Source of the DNA: an uncultured Bulleidia sp.
Lineage (GTDB): Bacteria; Bacillota_I; Bacilli_A; Erysipelotrichales; Erysipelotrichaceae
Length of the DNA: 9,528 nt
Direction: 5' to 3'
Assembly: GCA_934757945.1 (NCBI GenBank)
Contig: CAKVLT010000075.1
Location: 1 to 9,528 of the forward strand
Shown here: positions 1 to 5,952 of the stretch, one piece after another
Layout: each line of letters opens with the position of its first letter
Numbering within the stretch: the first letter of the stretch is position 1
Notes under the pieces: model-generated
The model's input: only the letters and a program-made list of their open reading frames with translations
What the model was told of the DNA's origin: nothing
Databases searched by the model: none
Program-made: the position numbers and the translations under genes

Positions 1-166
1 CTGATTCAAAAGGCTTAAGCAATTTTGAATTTAGTAGAAACATAATTTTATGAGGCACCAGAAATGATGCGGCAATACTGGCTGCCCCTAAAAGTCTTAA
101 AGAAATACACTGCAATGCAAGTGATAAACGAGGATTATATAGCAAATAATCCATCAATAGTTTCAC
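1..166 (-). other. possible partial reading frame at the left edge, unrecognised
   Basis: One minus-strand frame stays open from a GTG at 166 (or an ATG at 154) to the window edge, about 55 codons. The predicted peptide is hydrophobic in the middle (SIAASFLVPHKIMFLL) and I do not recognise it. No ribosome binding site precedes either start, and the terminator hairpin at 174-211 lies immediately upstream, so transcription would need a start within a few bases. It could be the 5' part of a real gene, a gene remnant, or chance. The other frames of this stretch contain stops and show no recognisable protein. Confidence 0.18.
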
Positions 167-173
167 GCATTAA

Positions 174-211
174 AAAAAGGATTAAAACCATATGGGTTTA
201 ATCCTTTTTAC
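174..211. terminator. bidirectional intrinsic terminator hairpin
   Basis: An AAAAAGGATTAAAACC arm and a GGGTTTAATCCTTTTT arm pair around a 4-base ATAT loop with one internal mismatch. On the plus strand the stem ends in a T run; on the minus strand it also ends in a T run. It can act as a second, distal terminator for htpG, which reads leftwards, or serve a plus-strand gene outside the window. Confidence 0.7.
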
Positions 212-257
212 CATTTACTCACCTAAAGTACTCTCTAAGAGAATTAGGATATCCTAT

Positions 258-284
258 AAAAACCACAGAAGTCTCTGGATTTTT
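258..284 (-). terminator. htpG-proximal intrinsic terminator
   Basis: Read on the minus strand, a short hairpin with arms CCAGAGA and TCTGTGG (one C-C type mismatch, small loop) starts a few bases after the htpG stop codon. It is flanked by A5 and followed by TTTTT. The position directly after the stop supports a terminator for htpG, although the stem is short. The stronger hairpin further downstream at 174-211 may back it up. Confidence 0.5.
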
Positions 285-286
285 AC

Positions 287-2182
287 TTATTTACTTGCCT
301 TGATGAGAAGGTCGGTAATCTTTCTGGAATATGCGATAGGATCTTCGATTGGTAATCCCTGAATTAGTAATGCCTGGTCATACAATACTTCGCTGTAATC
401 CTTTAATGTTTCGGTGTTGGAAACTTCATCCTGTAATACTTTAAAGATAGGATGGTCAGAATTTATTTCCAGAATCTTGTTGGCCTTAACACCATGATTC
501 ATAGGGTCCTGAGACATGTATTTTTCCATTTCCAGAGATACACCATCATCAGATACGATGATAACAGGGTCATCTTTCAAACGGGAGGAAATACGCACTT
601 CTTTTACTTTTTCGCCAAGAGCTTCTTTCATAGCACTCAGCAAATCTTTATTTTCCTCTGTCTTTTCTTCGATAGCCTTCTTTTCTTCTTCGCTGTCCAG
701 GTCAAGATCACCCTTATTGATACTCTTGAAAGGTTTATCTTTGTAGGAATTCAGAATACCAGAGAAGAATTCATCTCTTTCATCCAGGAAGTACAATACT
801 TCATATCCTTTATCCTGTAATTTCTTTAATACAGGATTACGTTTGATTTCTTCAATGGAAGAACCACATGCATAGTAAATAGCTTTCTGGTCTTCTTTCA
901 TGTTATCTACATATTCCTGCAGTGTGACATATTTATCTTCTTTACTGGACTTGAATAAGATGAGATCCTGAAGTTTATCTTTGTTCATGCCATAATCTTT
1001 GTACACACCGTATTTGAGGTTCAGACCAAAGTTATCAAAGAATTTTTCATAGCTTTCTCTGTCTTTACTCAACATTTCTTCCAGTGCTTTGTGAATCTTT
1101 GTCTCTATAGATTTTGCAATAGCTTTTACCTGTCTGTCCTGCTGCAGGATTTCTCTTGAAATATTCAGGTTGAGATCATCACTGTCTACAAGGCCTGTAA
1201 CGAAACGATAGTAATCAGGTACAAGATCTTTTGCTTTATCCAGAATAAATACACCTTTGGAATATAACTTTAATCCTGGTTCAAAATCAGAGTAATAGAA
1301 ATTGTATGGAGTCTTGGAAGGGATAAATAACAGGGCTGTATAGGAAGCGGTACCTTCAACGTTGTAATGAATAACTTTCTGAGGATCTTCCCAGTCGTTG
1401 AATTTTGCTTTATAGAACTCGTTATATTCTTCCTGTGTAATCTTGCTCTTTGGTTTCTTCCATAATGGGACCATGCTGTTCAAGGTTTCCATTTCTGTAG
1501 TGGTGATGGTTTTTTCCTTGTCAGTTGGATCAGGAATGGATTTTTCACATTCCATTTCAATAGGATAACGTACATAATCACTGTACTTCTTAATCAGATT
1601 ACGAATGGTATATTCTTCAAGATATTCGGAATAGTTTTCTTCTTCTGTATCAGCTTTCAGGTTTAATGTGATACGTGTACCAATGGAGTCTTTATCAATC
1701 TTGGAAAGAATATATCCGTCTTCTCCTGAAGAACTCCAGGAATATGCCTGAGGGTCTGAGGCACTCTTAGATTCTACAAGAATTCTGTCCGCAACCATAA
1801 AGGCACTGTAGAAGCCTACACCGAACTGTCCGATGATATCAATGTCATCATGGGCTTTATCCATAGCTTCTCTAAATTCTGCAGATCCTGATTTTGCAAT
1901 AGTACCAAGGTTTTTTTCCATTTCTTCACCGGTCATACCGATACCGGTATCTTCGATGATCAGCTGTCTTGCGTCCTTGTTTCTTGTGATAGTGATTTTG
2001 AGATCCTGAGAGCTGACTGGATATTTCTCTGGTTCACGGATAGAGAGATAATGACGTTTATCCAAAGCATCACTTGCATTGGAAATCAGTTCTCTTAAAA
2101 AGATTTCTTTATTGGTGTAAATCGAATTGATCATCATTTCTAATAGTTTTTTTGATTCAGCTTTAAACTGTTTCTTAGCCAT
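287..2182 (-). CDS. htpG: molecular chaperone HtpG (bacterial Hsp90)
   Basis: Cytosolic ATP-dependent chaperone of the Hsp90 family, acting as a homodimer on partly folded clients. The 631-residue length is normal for the family. The N-terminal GHKL ATPase domain shows ELISNASDALDK (31-42), DTGIGM (78-83), the lid motif NLGTIAKSGS (91-100) and GQFGVGFYSAFMV (118-130). The middle domain has NISREILQQDR (340-350) with the catalytic-loop arginine at 343. The C-terminal third is the dimerisation domain, without the eukaryotic MEEVD tail, as expected. The ATG is fixed by a strong GGAGG about 8 bases upstream. The gene stands alone, divergent from the XRE-fumarase operon, and is followed by two hairpins. 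A CIRCE operator directly before the ribosome binding site indicates HrcA control. Identification is secure. Confidence 0.98.
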   Translation of the reverse strand: MAKKQFKAESKKLLEMMINSIYTNKEIFLRELISNASDALDKRHYLSIREPEKYPVSSQDLKITITRNKDARQLIIEDTGIGMTGEEMEKNLGTIAKSGSAEFREAMDKAHDDIDIIGQFGVGFYSAFMVADRILVESKSASDPQAYSWSSSGEDGYILSKIDKDSIGTRITLNLKADTEEENYSEYLEEYTIRNLIKKYSDYVRYPIEMECEKSIPDPTDKEKTITTTEMETLNSMVPLWKKPKSKITQEEYNEFYKAKFNDWEDPQKVIHYNVEGTASYTALLFIPSKTPYNFYYSDFEPGLKLYSKGVFILDKAKDLVPDYYRFVTGLVDSDDLNLNISREILQQDRQVKAIAKSIETKIHKALEEMLSKDRESYEKFFDNFGLNLKYGVYKDYGMNKDKLQDLILFKSSKEDKYVTLQEYVDNMKEDQKAIYYACGSSIEEIKRNPVLKKLQDKGYEVLYFLDERDEFFSGILNSYKDKPFKSINKGDLDLDSEEEKKAIEEKTEENKDLLSAMKEALGEKVKEVRISSRLKDDPVIIVSDDGVSLEMEKYMSQDPMNHGVKANKILEINSDHPIFKVLQDEVSNTETLKDYSEVLYDQALLIQGLPIEDPIAYSRKITDLLIKASK

Positions 2183-2197
2183 ATAGTTTGCCTCCTT

Positions 2198-2224
2198 TTA
2201 GCACTCACGAGTGCTGACTGCTAA
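2198..2224 (-). promoter_or_regulatory. CIRCE operator (HrcA binding site) of htpG
   Basis: TTAGCACTC at 2198-2206, nine bases, then GACTGCTAA at 2216-2224. This matches the CIRCE consensus TTAGCACTC-N9-GAGTGCTAA with exact N9 spacing and 17 of 18 arm bases; only one base in the second arm differs. The site sits between the predicted transcription start (near 2221) and the ribosome binding site, the classical CIRCE position. A further GAGTGCT (2209-2215) inside the spacer gives a second overlapping inverted repeat with the left arm. HrcA, the repressor that binds CIRCE, is not encoded in this window. Confidence 0.9.
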
Positions 2225-2227
2225 TAC

Positions 2228-2256
2228 ATATTAGCACTCTGATGTAGAGATTGCAA
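2228..2256 (-). promoter_or_regulatory. predicted sigma-A promoter of htpG
   Basis: Minus-strand TTGCAA (2256-2251) as -35 and TAATAT (2233-2228) as -10 are separated by 17 bases, each matching 4 of 6 consensus positions. The start would fall near 2221, at the edge of the CIRCE site at 2198-2224, as in other HrcA-controlled genes. A TTGACT further upstream (2269-2264) lacks a good -10 partner. No sigma-B style promoter was seen. Confidence 0.5.
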
Positions 2257-2257
2257 A
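2231..2257 (-). promoter_or_regulatory. second, degenerate CIRCE-like operator
   Basis: TTAGCACTC at 2231-2239 is a perfect CIRCE half-site. After exactly nine bases, 2249-2257 reads GATTGCAAA, which matches 7 of 9 bases of the GAGTGCTAA half-site. It lies six bases beyond the first CIRCE, with dyad centres 33 bp apart, about three helical turns. It overlaps the predicted -35 and -10 boxes of htpG, so bound HrcA would block polymerase. The perfect half and the correct spacing make chance less likely, but the second half is imperfect. Confidence 0.6.
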
Positions 2258-2263
2258 TTCATA

Positions 2264-2292
2264 TAGTCAAAAATATAGAAATACTCTATAAT
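2264..2292 (+). promoter_or_regulatory. predicted promoter of the XRE-fumarase operon
   Basis: A perfect TATAAT at 2287-2292 is preceded, after 17 bases, by TAGTCA at 2264-2269 (4 of 6 to TTGACA). It lies about 60 bases upstream of the XRE start and divergent from htpG, outside the CIRCE sites. It is the only good plus-strand promoter before the operon. Confidence 0.55.
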
Positions 2293-2354
2293 TAATCGTA
2301 TATTAATGATCCTGCAGATAATCAATAATATTCAAGAGAAAAGGAGAAAATATC

Positions 2355-2699
2355 ATGGGAACCGATAAGAAATCCCACAAGTATAGTTCTATAGAAGAAC
2401 AAGATTTTTTTGCAAGTAAACTGAAAGAATTACGACATGATGAGCATATCACACAGAAAGAGCTGGCAGAGGATATTAATATCAATTACCGGACGATTTC
2501 AAGGTATGAAAACTGCAAGGCAGAGCCTTCAGTTGATCATCTGCATCTTTTAGCTCAGCATTTTAAAGTGCCGATTTCCTTTTTCTCTGTGATGGATGAT
2601 ATCACTGCAGAAGATGTGGAACTTTTAAGATATATTCAAAGTCTGACAGATTTTGGAAGAGAGGTAATTCATCGTTTGATAAAGGAGCGTTTGGAATAA
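2355..2699 (+). CDS. XRE-family HTH transcriptional regulator
   Basis: A 114-residue DNA-binding protein with one lambda-repressor-type HTH (HTH_3) at about residues 21-77: KLKELRHDEHITQKELAED, then NYRTISRYENCKAEPS, then HLLAQHFKVPISFF. The short C-terminal tail (residues 82-114) is charged and probably helical; there is no peptidase, cupin or ligand domain. The ATG is supported by AAGGAG about 8 bases upstream. It is the first gene of the operon, and its stop codon is separated from the fumarase alpha ATG by a single base, so it is very likely co-transcribed with the fumarase genes. Control of this operon is an inference from position; its signal is unknown. Confidence 0.93.
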   Translation: MGTDKKSHKYSSIEEQDFFASKLKELRHDEHITQKELAEDININYRTISRYENCKAEPSVDHLHLLAQHFKVPISFFSVMDDITAEDVELLRYIQSLTDFGREVIHRLIKERLE

Positions 2700-2700
2700 T

Positions 2701-3540
2701 ATGAATGTTAAAGTGTCAGAAGTTCGCGAAAAAGTGAAGGAAGCATGTGGAAAAATGGCAATGGTTTACCATGAGGACATTCTTTCTGCTTTAAAGAAAG
2801 CACAGGAAAATGAAGAAGGTATTTCTAAAACCGCTGTGAATATGTTGCTGGACAATGCTGAAATTGCTGCAAATGAACAGATTCCTATCTGTCAGGATAC
2901 AGGCATGGTCATTGCCTATGTACAGCTAAGTCAGGAAGTGCATATAGAAGGCGGTGCATTGGAAGAAGCTATTCAGCTTGGGGTAGAAGATGGGTACAAA
3001 GACTATTATCTGCGTGCCAGTGTTGTGGATGATCCGTTGTTTCAAAGGGTAAATACGCGTACCAATACACCGGCAATCATTTATTATACATTTAAAGAGA
3101 CGGGTCCTTTGGAAATAGAGTTGATGGCTAAAGGCTTCGGATCTGAAAATATGTCTCGTGTTGCTATGTTAAAACCTGCTCAAGGAGTACAGGGTGTGAA
3201 GGATTTTGTGCTGGAAACCATACGCCTTGCAGGTCCTAATGCCTGTCCGCCAATGGTTGTTGGAGTGGGTATAGGTGGTACATTTGACTATTGTGCCTGC
3301 TTATCCAAAAAAGCATTATTAAGATCACTTGAACAATCTCATCCAGATCCTGAGTATGCTCGTTTAGAAGAAGAACTGACACAACAGGCGAATGAACTTA
3401 AGATAGGTCCTATGGGACTGCATGGTAAGACAACTGTACTGAAGGTGCAGATTGAATCCTTCCCGACACATATTGCAGGATTACCTGTAGCTGTAAATAT
3501 ATGTTGTCATGCCTGCAGACATGAAAGGCTGGTGTTTTAA
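2701..3540 (+). CDS. fumA: class I fumarate hydratase, alpha subunit
   Basis: Large subunit of the two-part, iron-sulfur class I hydro-lyase that interconverts fumarate and L-malate in the cytosol. At 279 residues it has the normal alpha-subunit length. The three expected [4Fe-4S] ligands are present: C64 in PICQDTG, C182 in ACPPMVVGVGIGG and C269 in CCHACRH. KGFGSEN (144-150) and GPMGLHGKTT (236-245) are other conserved family blocks. Two extra cysteines (C268, C272) flank the third ligand, where many relatives have Q and A. The beta subunit starts directly after the stop. Some homologues are L(+)-tartrate dehydratases (TtdA), and sequence alone does not settle this; the nearby malic enzyme favours fumarase. 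The gene symbol is by family, as naming varies. Confidence 0.9.
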   Translation: MNVKVSEVREKVKEACGKMAMVYHEDILSALKKAQENEEGISKTAVNMLLDNAEIAANEQIPICQDTGMVIAYVQLSQEVHIEGGALEEAIQLGVEDGYKDYYLRASVVDDPLFQRVNTRTNTPAIIYYTFKETGPLEIELMAKGFGSENMSRVAMLKPAQGVQGVKDFVLETIRLAGPNACPPMVVGVGIGGTFDYCACLSKKALLRSLEQSHPDPEYARLEEELTQQANELKIGPMGLHGKTTVLKVQIESFPTHIAGLPVAVNICCHACRHERLVF

Positions 3541-4068
3541 ATGAAAAGAGTACAATTACCTTTATCTGATGAAGATATCTCTACTTTGAAGGCAGGAGAA
3601 TATGTGTTGCTCAGCGGCATAATGTATACAGCCAGAGACGCTGCGCATAAACGTCTTCTGGAATGTATTACTTCCGGCAAACCACTGCCTTTTGAACTGG
3701 AAGGACAGATGATTTATTATGTGGGACCTACTCCAAATAAACCTGGTTGTGCCATAGGCAGTGCAGGTCCAACTACTTCCAGCAGAATGGATGCCTATAC
3801 GCCATCATTACTGGAAAGAGGGTTGAAAGGCATGCTTGGAAAAGGGAAAAGAAGTCCTGAAGTAAAGCAGGCTATTGTACAACATCATGCTGTATACTTT
3901 ATTGCCTGTGGTGGAGCAGGTGCGTTGTTATCTCATTGTGTTAAAAAAAGAGAAATGGTTGCCTATGAGGATTTATTATCTGAAGCCATTACCAGACTGA
4001 CGGTGGAAGATCTTCCATGTTTTGTCGGTGTAGATTGTACAGGAAAGGATGTCTATGATTGCGATTAG
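3541..4068 (+). CDS. fumB: class I fumarate hydratase, beta subunit
   Basis: Small subunit of the class I fumarase/tartrate dehydratase, 175 residues. It corresponds to the C-terminal swivelling half of single-chain class I fumarases and contributes substrate-binding residues. Family motifs are in order: TARDAAHKR (30-38), YYVGPTP (59-65), GSAGPTTSSRMD (73-84), GKGKR (100-104), GGAGAL (124-129) and VEDLPCFVGVD (155-165). The ATG abuts the alpha-subunit TAA with no gap, implying coupled translation and 1:1 assembly. Its last codons overlap the start of the DUF523 gene. The symbol follows subunit usage here and does not mean E. coli FumB. Confidence 0.9.
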   Translation: MKRVQLPLSDEDISTLKAGEYVLLSGIMYTARDAAHKRLLECITSGKPLPFELEGQMIYYVGPTPNKPGCAIGSAGPTTSSRMDAYTPSLLERGLKGMLGKGKRSPEVKQAIVQHHAVYFIACGGAGALLSHCVKKREMVAYEDLLSEAITRLTVEDLPCFVGVDCTGKDVYDCD

Positions 4069-4480
4069 TGCATGTCTGGCAGGGAAATGCTGTAAATACA
4101 ACGGAGGTTCCAATGAAGTAGAAAGCTTCAGAAAAATCTACGAATCTCAGGAGGCTATCCTGATCTGTCCTGAGGTAGAAGGAGGACTACCTGTACCAAG
4201 AGTTCCCAGTGAAATTGTGCAGGATAAAGTCTTGACGAAGGATGGAAAGGATGTGACGGAAAATTACAGGCAGGGTGCTTTGAAATGCCTTGAAAAATGT
4301 AAGGAAGCACATTGCACAATGGCTGTTCTAAAGGCAAGAAGTCCAAGCTGTGGTGTGGGTGAAGTATATGATGGTACTTTTTCTCATACTGTAGTTAAAA
4401 AGGATGGTATCTTTACACAGCTTGCCAGAGAAAACGGTATTTGCTGTATGACAGATGAAGAGTATCTTCAGAAAATATAA
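4055..4480 (+). CDS. DUF523 / TudS-like iron-sulfur protein
   Basis: A 141-residue protein of the DUF523 family, whose characterised member TudS is a 2-thiouracil desulfidase using a [4Fe-4S] cluster held by three cysteines. The three family cysteine sites are present: AISACLAGKCC, ILICPEVEGGLPVPR and KARSPSCG (about residues 7, 38 and 99). The natural substrate here is unknown. An ATG six bases earlier (4049) is in frame, but AGGAAAGG at 4041-4048 touches it and is correctly spaced (6 bases) from the ATG at 4055, so I prefer 4055. The gene overlaps the end of the fumarase beta gene by 14 bases and is the last of the operon. Several further cysteines (C12, C13, C78, C82, C87 and a CC near the end) make it cysteine-rich. 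Confidence 0.88.
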   Translation: MIAISACLAGKCCKYNGGSNEVESFRKIYESQEAILICPEVEGGLPVPRVPSEIVQDKVLTKDGKDVTENYRQGALKCLEKCKEAHCTMAVLKARSPSCGVGEVYDGTFSHTVVKKDGIFTQLARENGICCMTDEEYLQKI

Positions 4481-4492
4481 TGTAATAATCAG

Positions 4493-4532
4493 AAGGACAT
4501 ATGTTCAAAGAATTAGGACATATGTTTTTTTT
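4493..4532 (+). terminator. intrinsic terminator of the fumarase operon
   Basis: AAGGACATATGT (4493-4504) pairs with ACATATGTTTTT (4518-4529) in a 12-bp stem including two G-T pairs, followed by more Ts to 4532. It lies 12 bases after the DUF523 stop. The arms are also direct repeats because ACATATGT is itself palindromic. A third partial copy, TATGTCC at 4535-4541, can pair with GGACATA at 4516-4522 in an alternative hairpin. Confidence 0.75.
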
Positions 4533-4612
4533 GTTATGTCCTGCTTCGCGAAAAATACACATATCTAAATAGAAAGAATGGAAACTCCCACCAATTCTTT
4601 TGTGAAAAAGCT

Positions 4613-4642
4613 TTGACTGCACGTGACGTGCAGTTTTAAGTT
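4613..4642 (+). promoter_or_regulatory. MerR-type promoter with dyad operator
   Basis: TTGACT (4613-4618) is a good -35 box. It overlaps a perfect inverted repeat, ACTGCACG-TGA-CGTGCAGT (4616-4634, 8-bp arms, 3-bp centre). A weak -10 follows (TAAGTT at 4637-4642, spacing 18; or TTAAGT at 4636-4641, spacing 17). A TTGAC box running into a dyad that fills the spacer is the layout of MerR-family target promoters such as that of copA. It directly precedes the MerR gene, so autoregulation is likely. No second copy of this dyad was seen in the window. Confidence 0.75.
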
Positions 4643-4660
4643 GGAAAGGAAAAGATAGAT

Positions 4661-4981
4661 ATGATGTTGCGAGAAATATGTAGTGAATTTGAAATTTCAA
4701 GAAGAACTGTACAGGGATATGAAAAAGCAGGACTTGTGTCTGCAAGTGGGCGAAACAAATATGGACATTTGCAATACGATGATAATGCAATACAGAGAAT
4801 TGCCAAAATTAAGTTCTATCAGCAGCTGGGTTTCAGTCTGAAAGAAATAACAGAGATTATTGATGCACCAGATGCAGTATTGAAAGCAAGGCTTGAAAAA
4901 CAGGTGGAAACACTGAATAAGGAAAAGGAGGAAATGCAGGAATTGATAGAAAAGGCTGAGCAGATGATTAAGGCATTATAA
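4661..4981 (+). CDS. short MerR-family transcriptional regulator
   Basis: A 106-residue protein with the MerR winged HTH at residues 3-70 (LREICSEFEISRRTVQGYEK, then GHLQYDDNAIQRIAKI, then LGFSLKEITEII), followed by a dimerisation coiled coil at about 74-104 rich in E, K and L. There is no C-terminal ligand domain and no cysteine cluster, so a metal or drug signal cannot be read from the sequence. GGAAAGGA about 10 bases upstream supports ATG 4661; a second ATG follows immediately at 4664. The perfect dyad within its promoter suggests self-control, and the two membrane-protein genes downstream are its likely other targets. A weak terminator-like hairpin after the stop may reduce read-through. 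Confidence 0.92.
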   Translation: MMLREICSEFEISRRTVQGYEKAGLVSASGRNKYGHLQYDDNAIQRIAKIKFYQQLGFSLKEITEIIDAPDAVLKARLEKQVETLNKEKEEMQELIEKAEQMIKAL

Positions 4982-5031
4982 GTGTAATGAAAACAATGTA
5001 TACTATACATAAGAGATAACACTGTTTTTTT
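4981..5031 (+). terminator. weak terminator or attenuator after the merR gene
   Basis: AGTGT (4981-4985) and ACACT (5019-5023) pair, with two further A-T pairs after a mismatch, and a run of seven Ts follows (5025-5031). Enclosed is a perfect A-T-rich dyad, ATGTATA-C-TATACAT (4996-5010). The outer stem is short, so partial read-through into the next genes is plausible. The inner dyad could instead be a protein binding site. Confidence 0.4.
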
Positions 5032-5068
5032 GTACACCAAACGCAAGAAAACATGGAAGGGAGCAAGT

Positions 5069-5227
5069 ATGTCATCATTAACATTATTTACAATTCTTCT
5101 CATCATGGGAATAGTTTTACTATTCTATGGATTCAAAAGGTGCGGTAAAGAAAAAGTAATACCGCTGATAATCAGCATAGTACTGATTGCACTGGGAGGA
5201 TTTGGAGTATTTACGTCATTGTTGTAA
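5069..5227 (+). CDS. small two-helix membrane protein, unrecognised
   Basis: A 52-residue hydrophobic protein I cannot assign to a named family. Two membrane segments are clear, about residues 4-22 (LTLFTILLIMGIVLLFYGF) and 30-50 (VIPLIISIVLIALGGFGVF), joined by a short basic loop KRCGKEK. The frame is open from an upstream ATG at 5030, but GGAAGGGAG at 5055-5063 sits five bases before the ATG at 5069, which also removes a charged 13-residue extension; I chose 5069. It lies between merR and the DUF4230 gene, 28 bases before the latter, all on the same strand. It may be a small membrane partner of the DUF4230 protein, which is inference only. Confidence 0.75.
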   Translation: MSSLTLFTILLIMGIVLLFYGFKRCGKEKVIPLIISIVLIALGGFGVFTSLL

Positions 5228-5255
5228 GACAATAAAGCAGGAGAGAAAACAGGGT

Positions 5256-5858
5256 ATGAAGAAAATGAAAGAATATGCTGTACGTTTACTGGCAGTTGCA
5301 GGGGTTTTTGCTATAGGAATGGATTTGGTAAAAGCTTACACGGAATCACATACACAGGTGGAGGATAACAAAAAATCGACAGTGACCGTTATACAGGAAA
5401 AACTGGACGAGATGGCAGAATTAAATACTGGAAGTTATTTGTGTACAAGTGTGTTGAATAAGAAGGATTCGAAAAAAATTCTGTTACTTAAATTTGAGAG
5501 AGGAATGATTATTTCCTATGACTGTACGGTAAAAGCAGGAATTAAAGATCTGACACAGGCTGAAGTAACTCAGAAAGAGGATAAGGTACTGGTCACATTG
5601 CCTGAGGTAGAAATTACAGGAGTGGAAATCGATAATGACTCTTTTCAGAAATATGATGAATCTGATAATGTCTTTAATAGAATAACTGTTGATTTTGTGA
5701 ATGATGCACAGCAGGAATTAAAGGAACAAATCTGTGAAAGTGCAATTGAAAAAGGGGTTCTTGAGGTAGCAGAAACGAATGCAGAGAAAATACTGAAGGA
5801 ATTGCTGGAAAGTCCTGATGGAGAATATACAGTTGAAATTCAGTGGAAAGAAGCATAA
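5256..5858 (+). CDS. membrane-anchored DUF4230 protein
   Basis: A 200-residue protein with one N-terminal membrane segment (about 8-27, AVRLLAVAGVFAIGMDLVKA) followed by an exported domain. The DUF4230 pattern is visible: alternating strand-like stretches KILLLKFERGMIISYDCTV (74-92), KAGIKDL (93-99) and VLVTLPEVEITGVEID (111-126), then DSFQKYDES and a helical C-terminal third. Function is unknown for the family. The frame is open from 5187, which would overlap the preceding gene; the ATG at 5256, preceded by AGGAGAG at 5239-5245, is better. There is no lipobox or sortase signal. No clear terminator follows before the malic enzyme leader. Confidence 0.82.
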   Translation: MKKMKEYAVRLLAVAGVFAIGMDLVKAYTESHTQVEDNKKSTVTVIQEKLDEMAELNTGSYLCTSVLNKKDSKKILLLKFERGMIISYDCTVKAGIKDLTQAEVTQKEDKVLVTLPEVEITGVEIDNDSFQKYDESDNVFNRITVDFVNDAQQELKEQICESAIEKGVLEVAETNAEKILKELLESPDGEYTVEIQWKEA

Positions 5859-5899
5859 AGGCTGGTTGGATAAGATTGCACTTCCTGCATCACTTATGG

Positions 5900-5930
5900 T
5901 AAAAATAGACTACAATATATACCGTATACT
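5900..5930 (+). promoter_or_regulatory. probable promoter region of the malic enzyme gene
   Basis: The 94-base gap before the malic enzyme holds several -10-like boxes: TAAAAA (5900-5905, with TTGCAC at 5876-5881 and an 18-base spacer), TACAAT (5911-5916) and TATACT (5925-5930). The last two match 5 of 6 consensus bases but lack a good -35. TATAC-C-GTATA (5917-5927) is a short dyad. A promoter here is likely, but I cannot choose the exact one. Confidence 0.3.
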
Positions 5931-5952
5931 GAATATATGAGGAGTGTGCAAT

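Noticed and set aside
452..820. Plus-strand open frames of 122 and 76 residues inside htpG
   Set aside because: They are antisense to a secure HtpG frame, rich in Phe/Ser/Ile as expected from its reverse complement, and lack promoter or ribosome binding site.
2303..2485. Minus-strand 60-residue frame over the XRE start
   Set aside because: It is antisense to the HTH coding region and its promoter, and its cysteine/serine-rich product is typical of a shadow frame.
4049..4054. ATG at 4049 as the DUF523 start
   Set aside because: The purine-rich binding site AGGAAAGG directly abuts it with no spacing; the ATG at 4055 is correctly spaced and matches the family start.
4413..4790. Minus-strand 125-residue frame across the fumarase operon terminator and merR
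   Set aside because: It crosses a terminator and the MerR promoter dyad, opposes two clear genes and has no recognisable domain.
5187..5255. 23-residue N-terminal extension of the DUF4230 protein
   Set aside because: It overlaps the small membrane protein gene, puts charged residues before the membrane segment, and lacks a ribosome binding site, unlike the ATG at 5256.
5944..5952. GTG start for the malic enzyme
   Set aside because: It lies within the ribosome binding site that serves the ATG at 5953.
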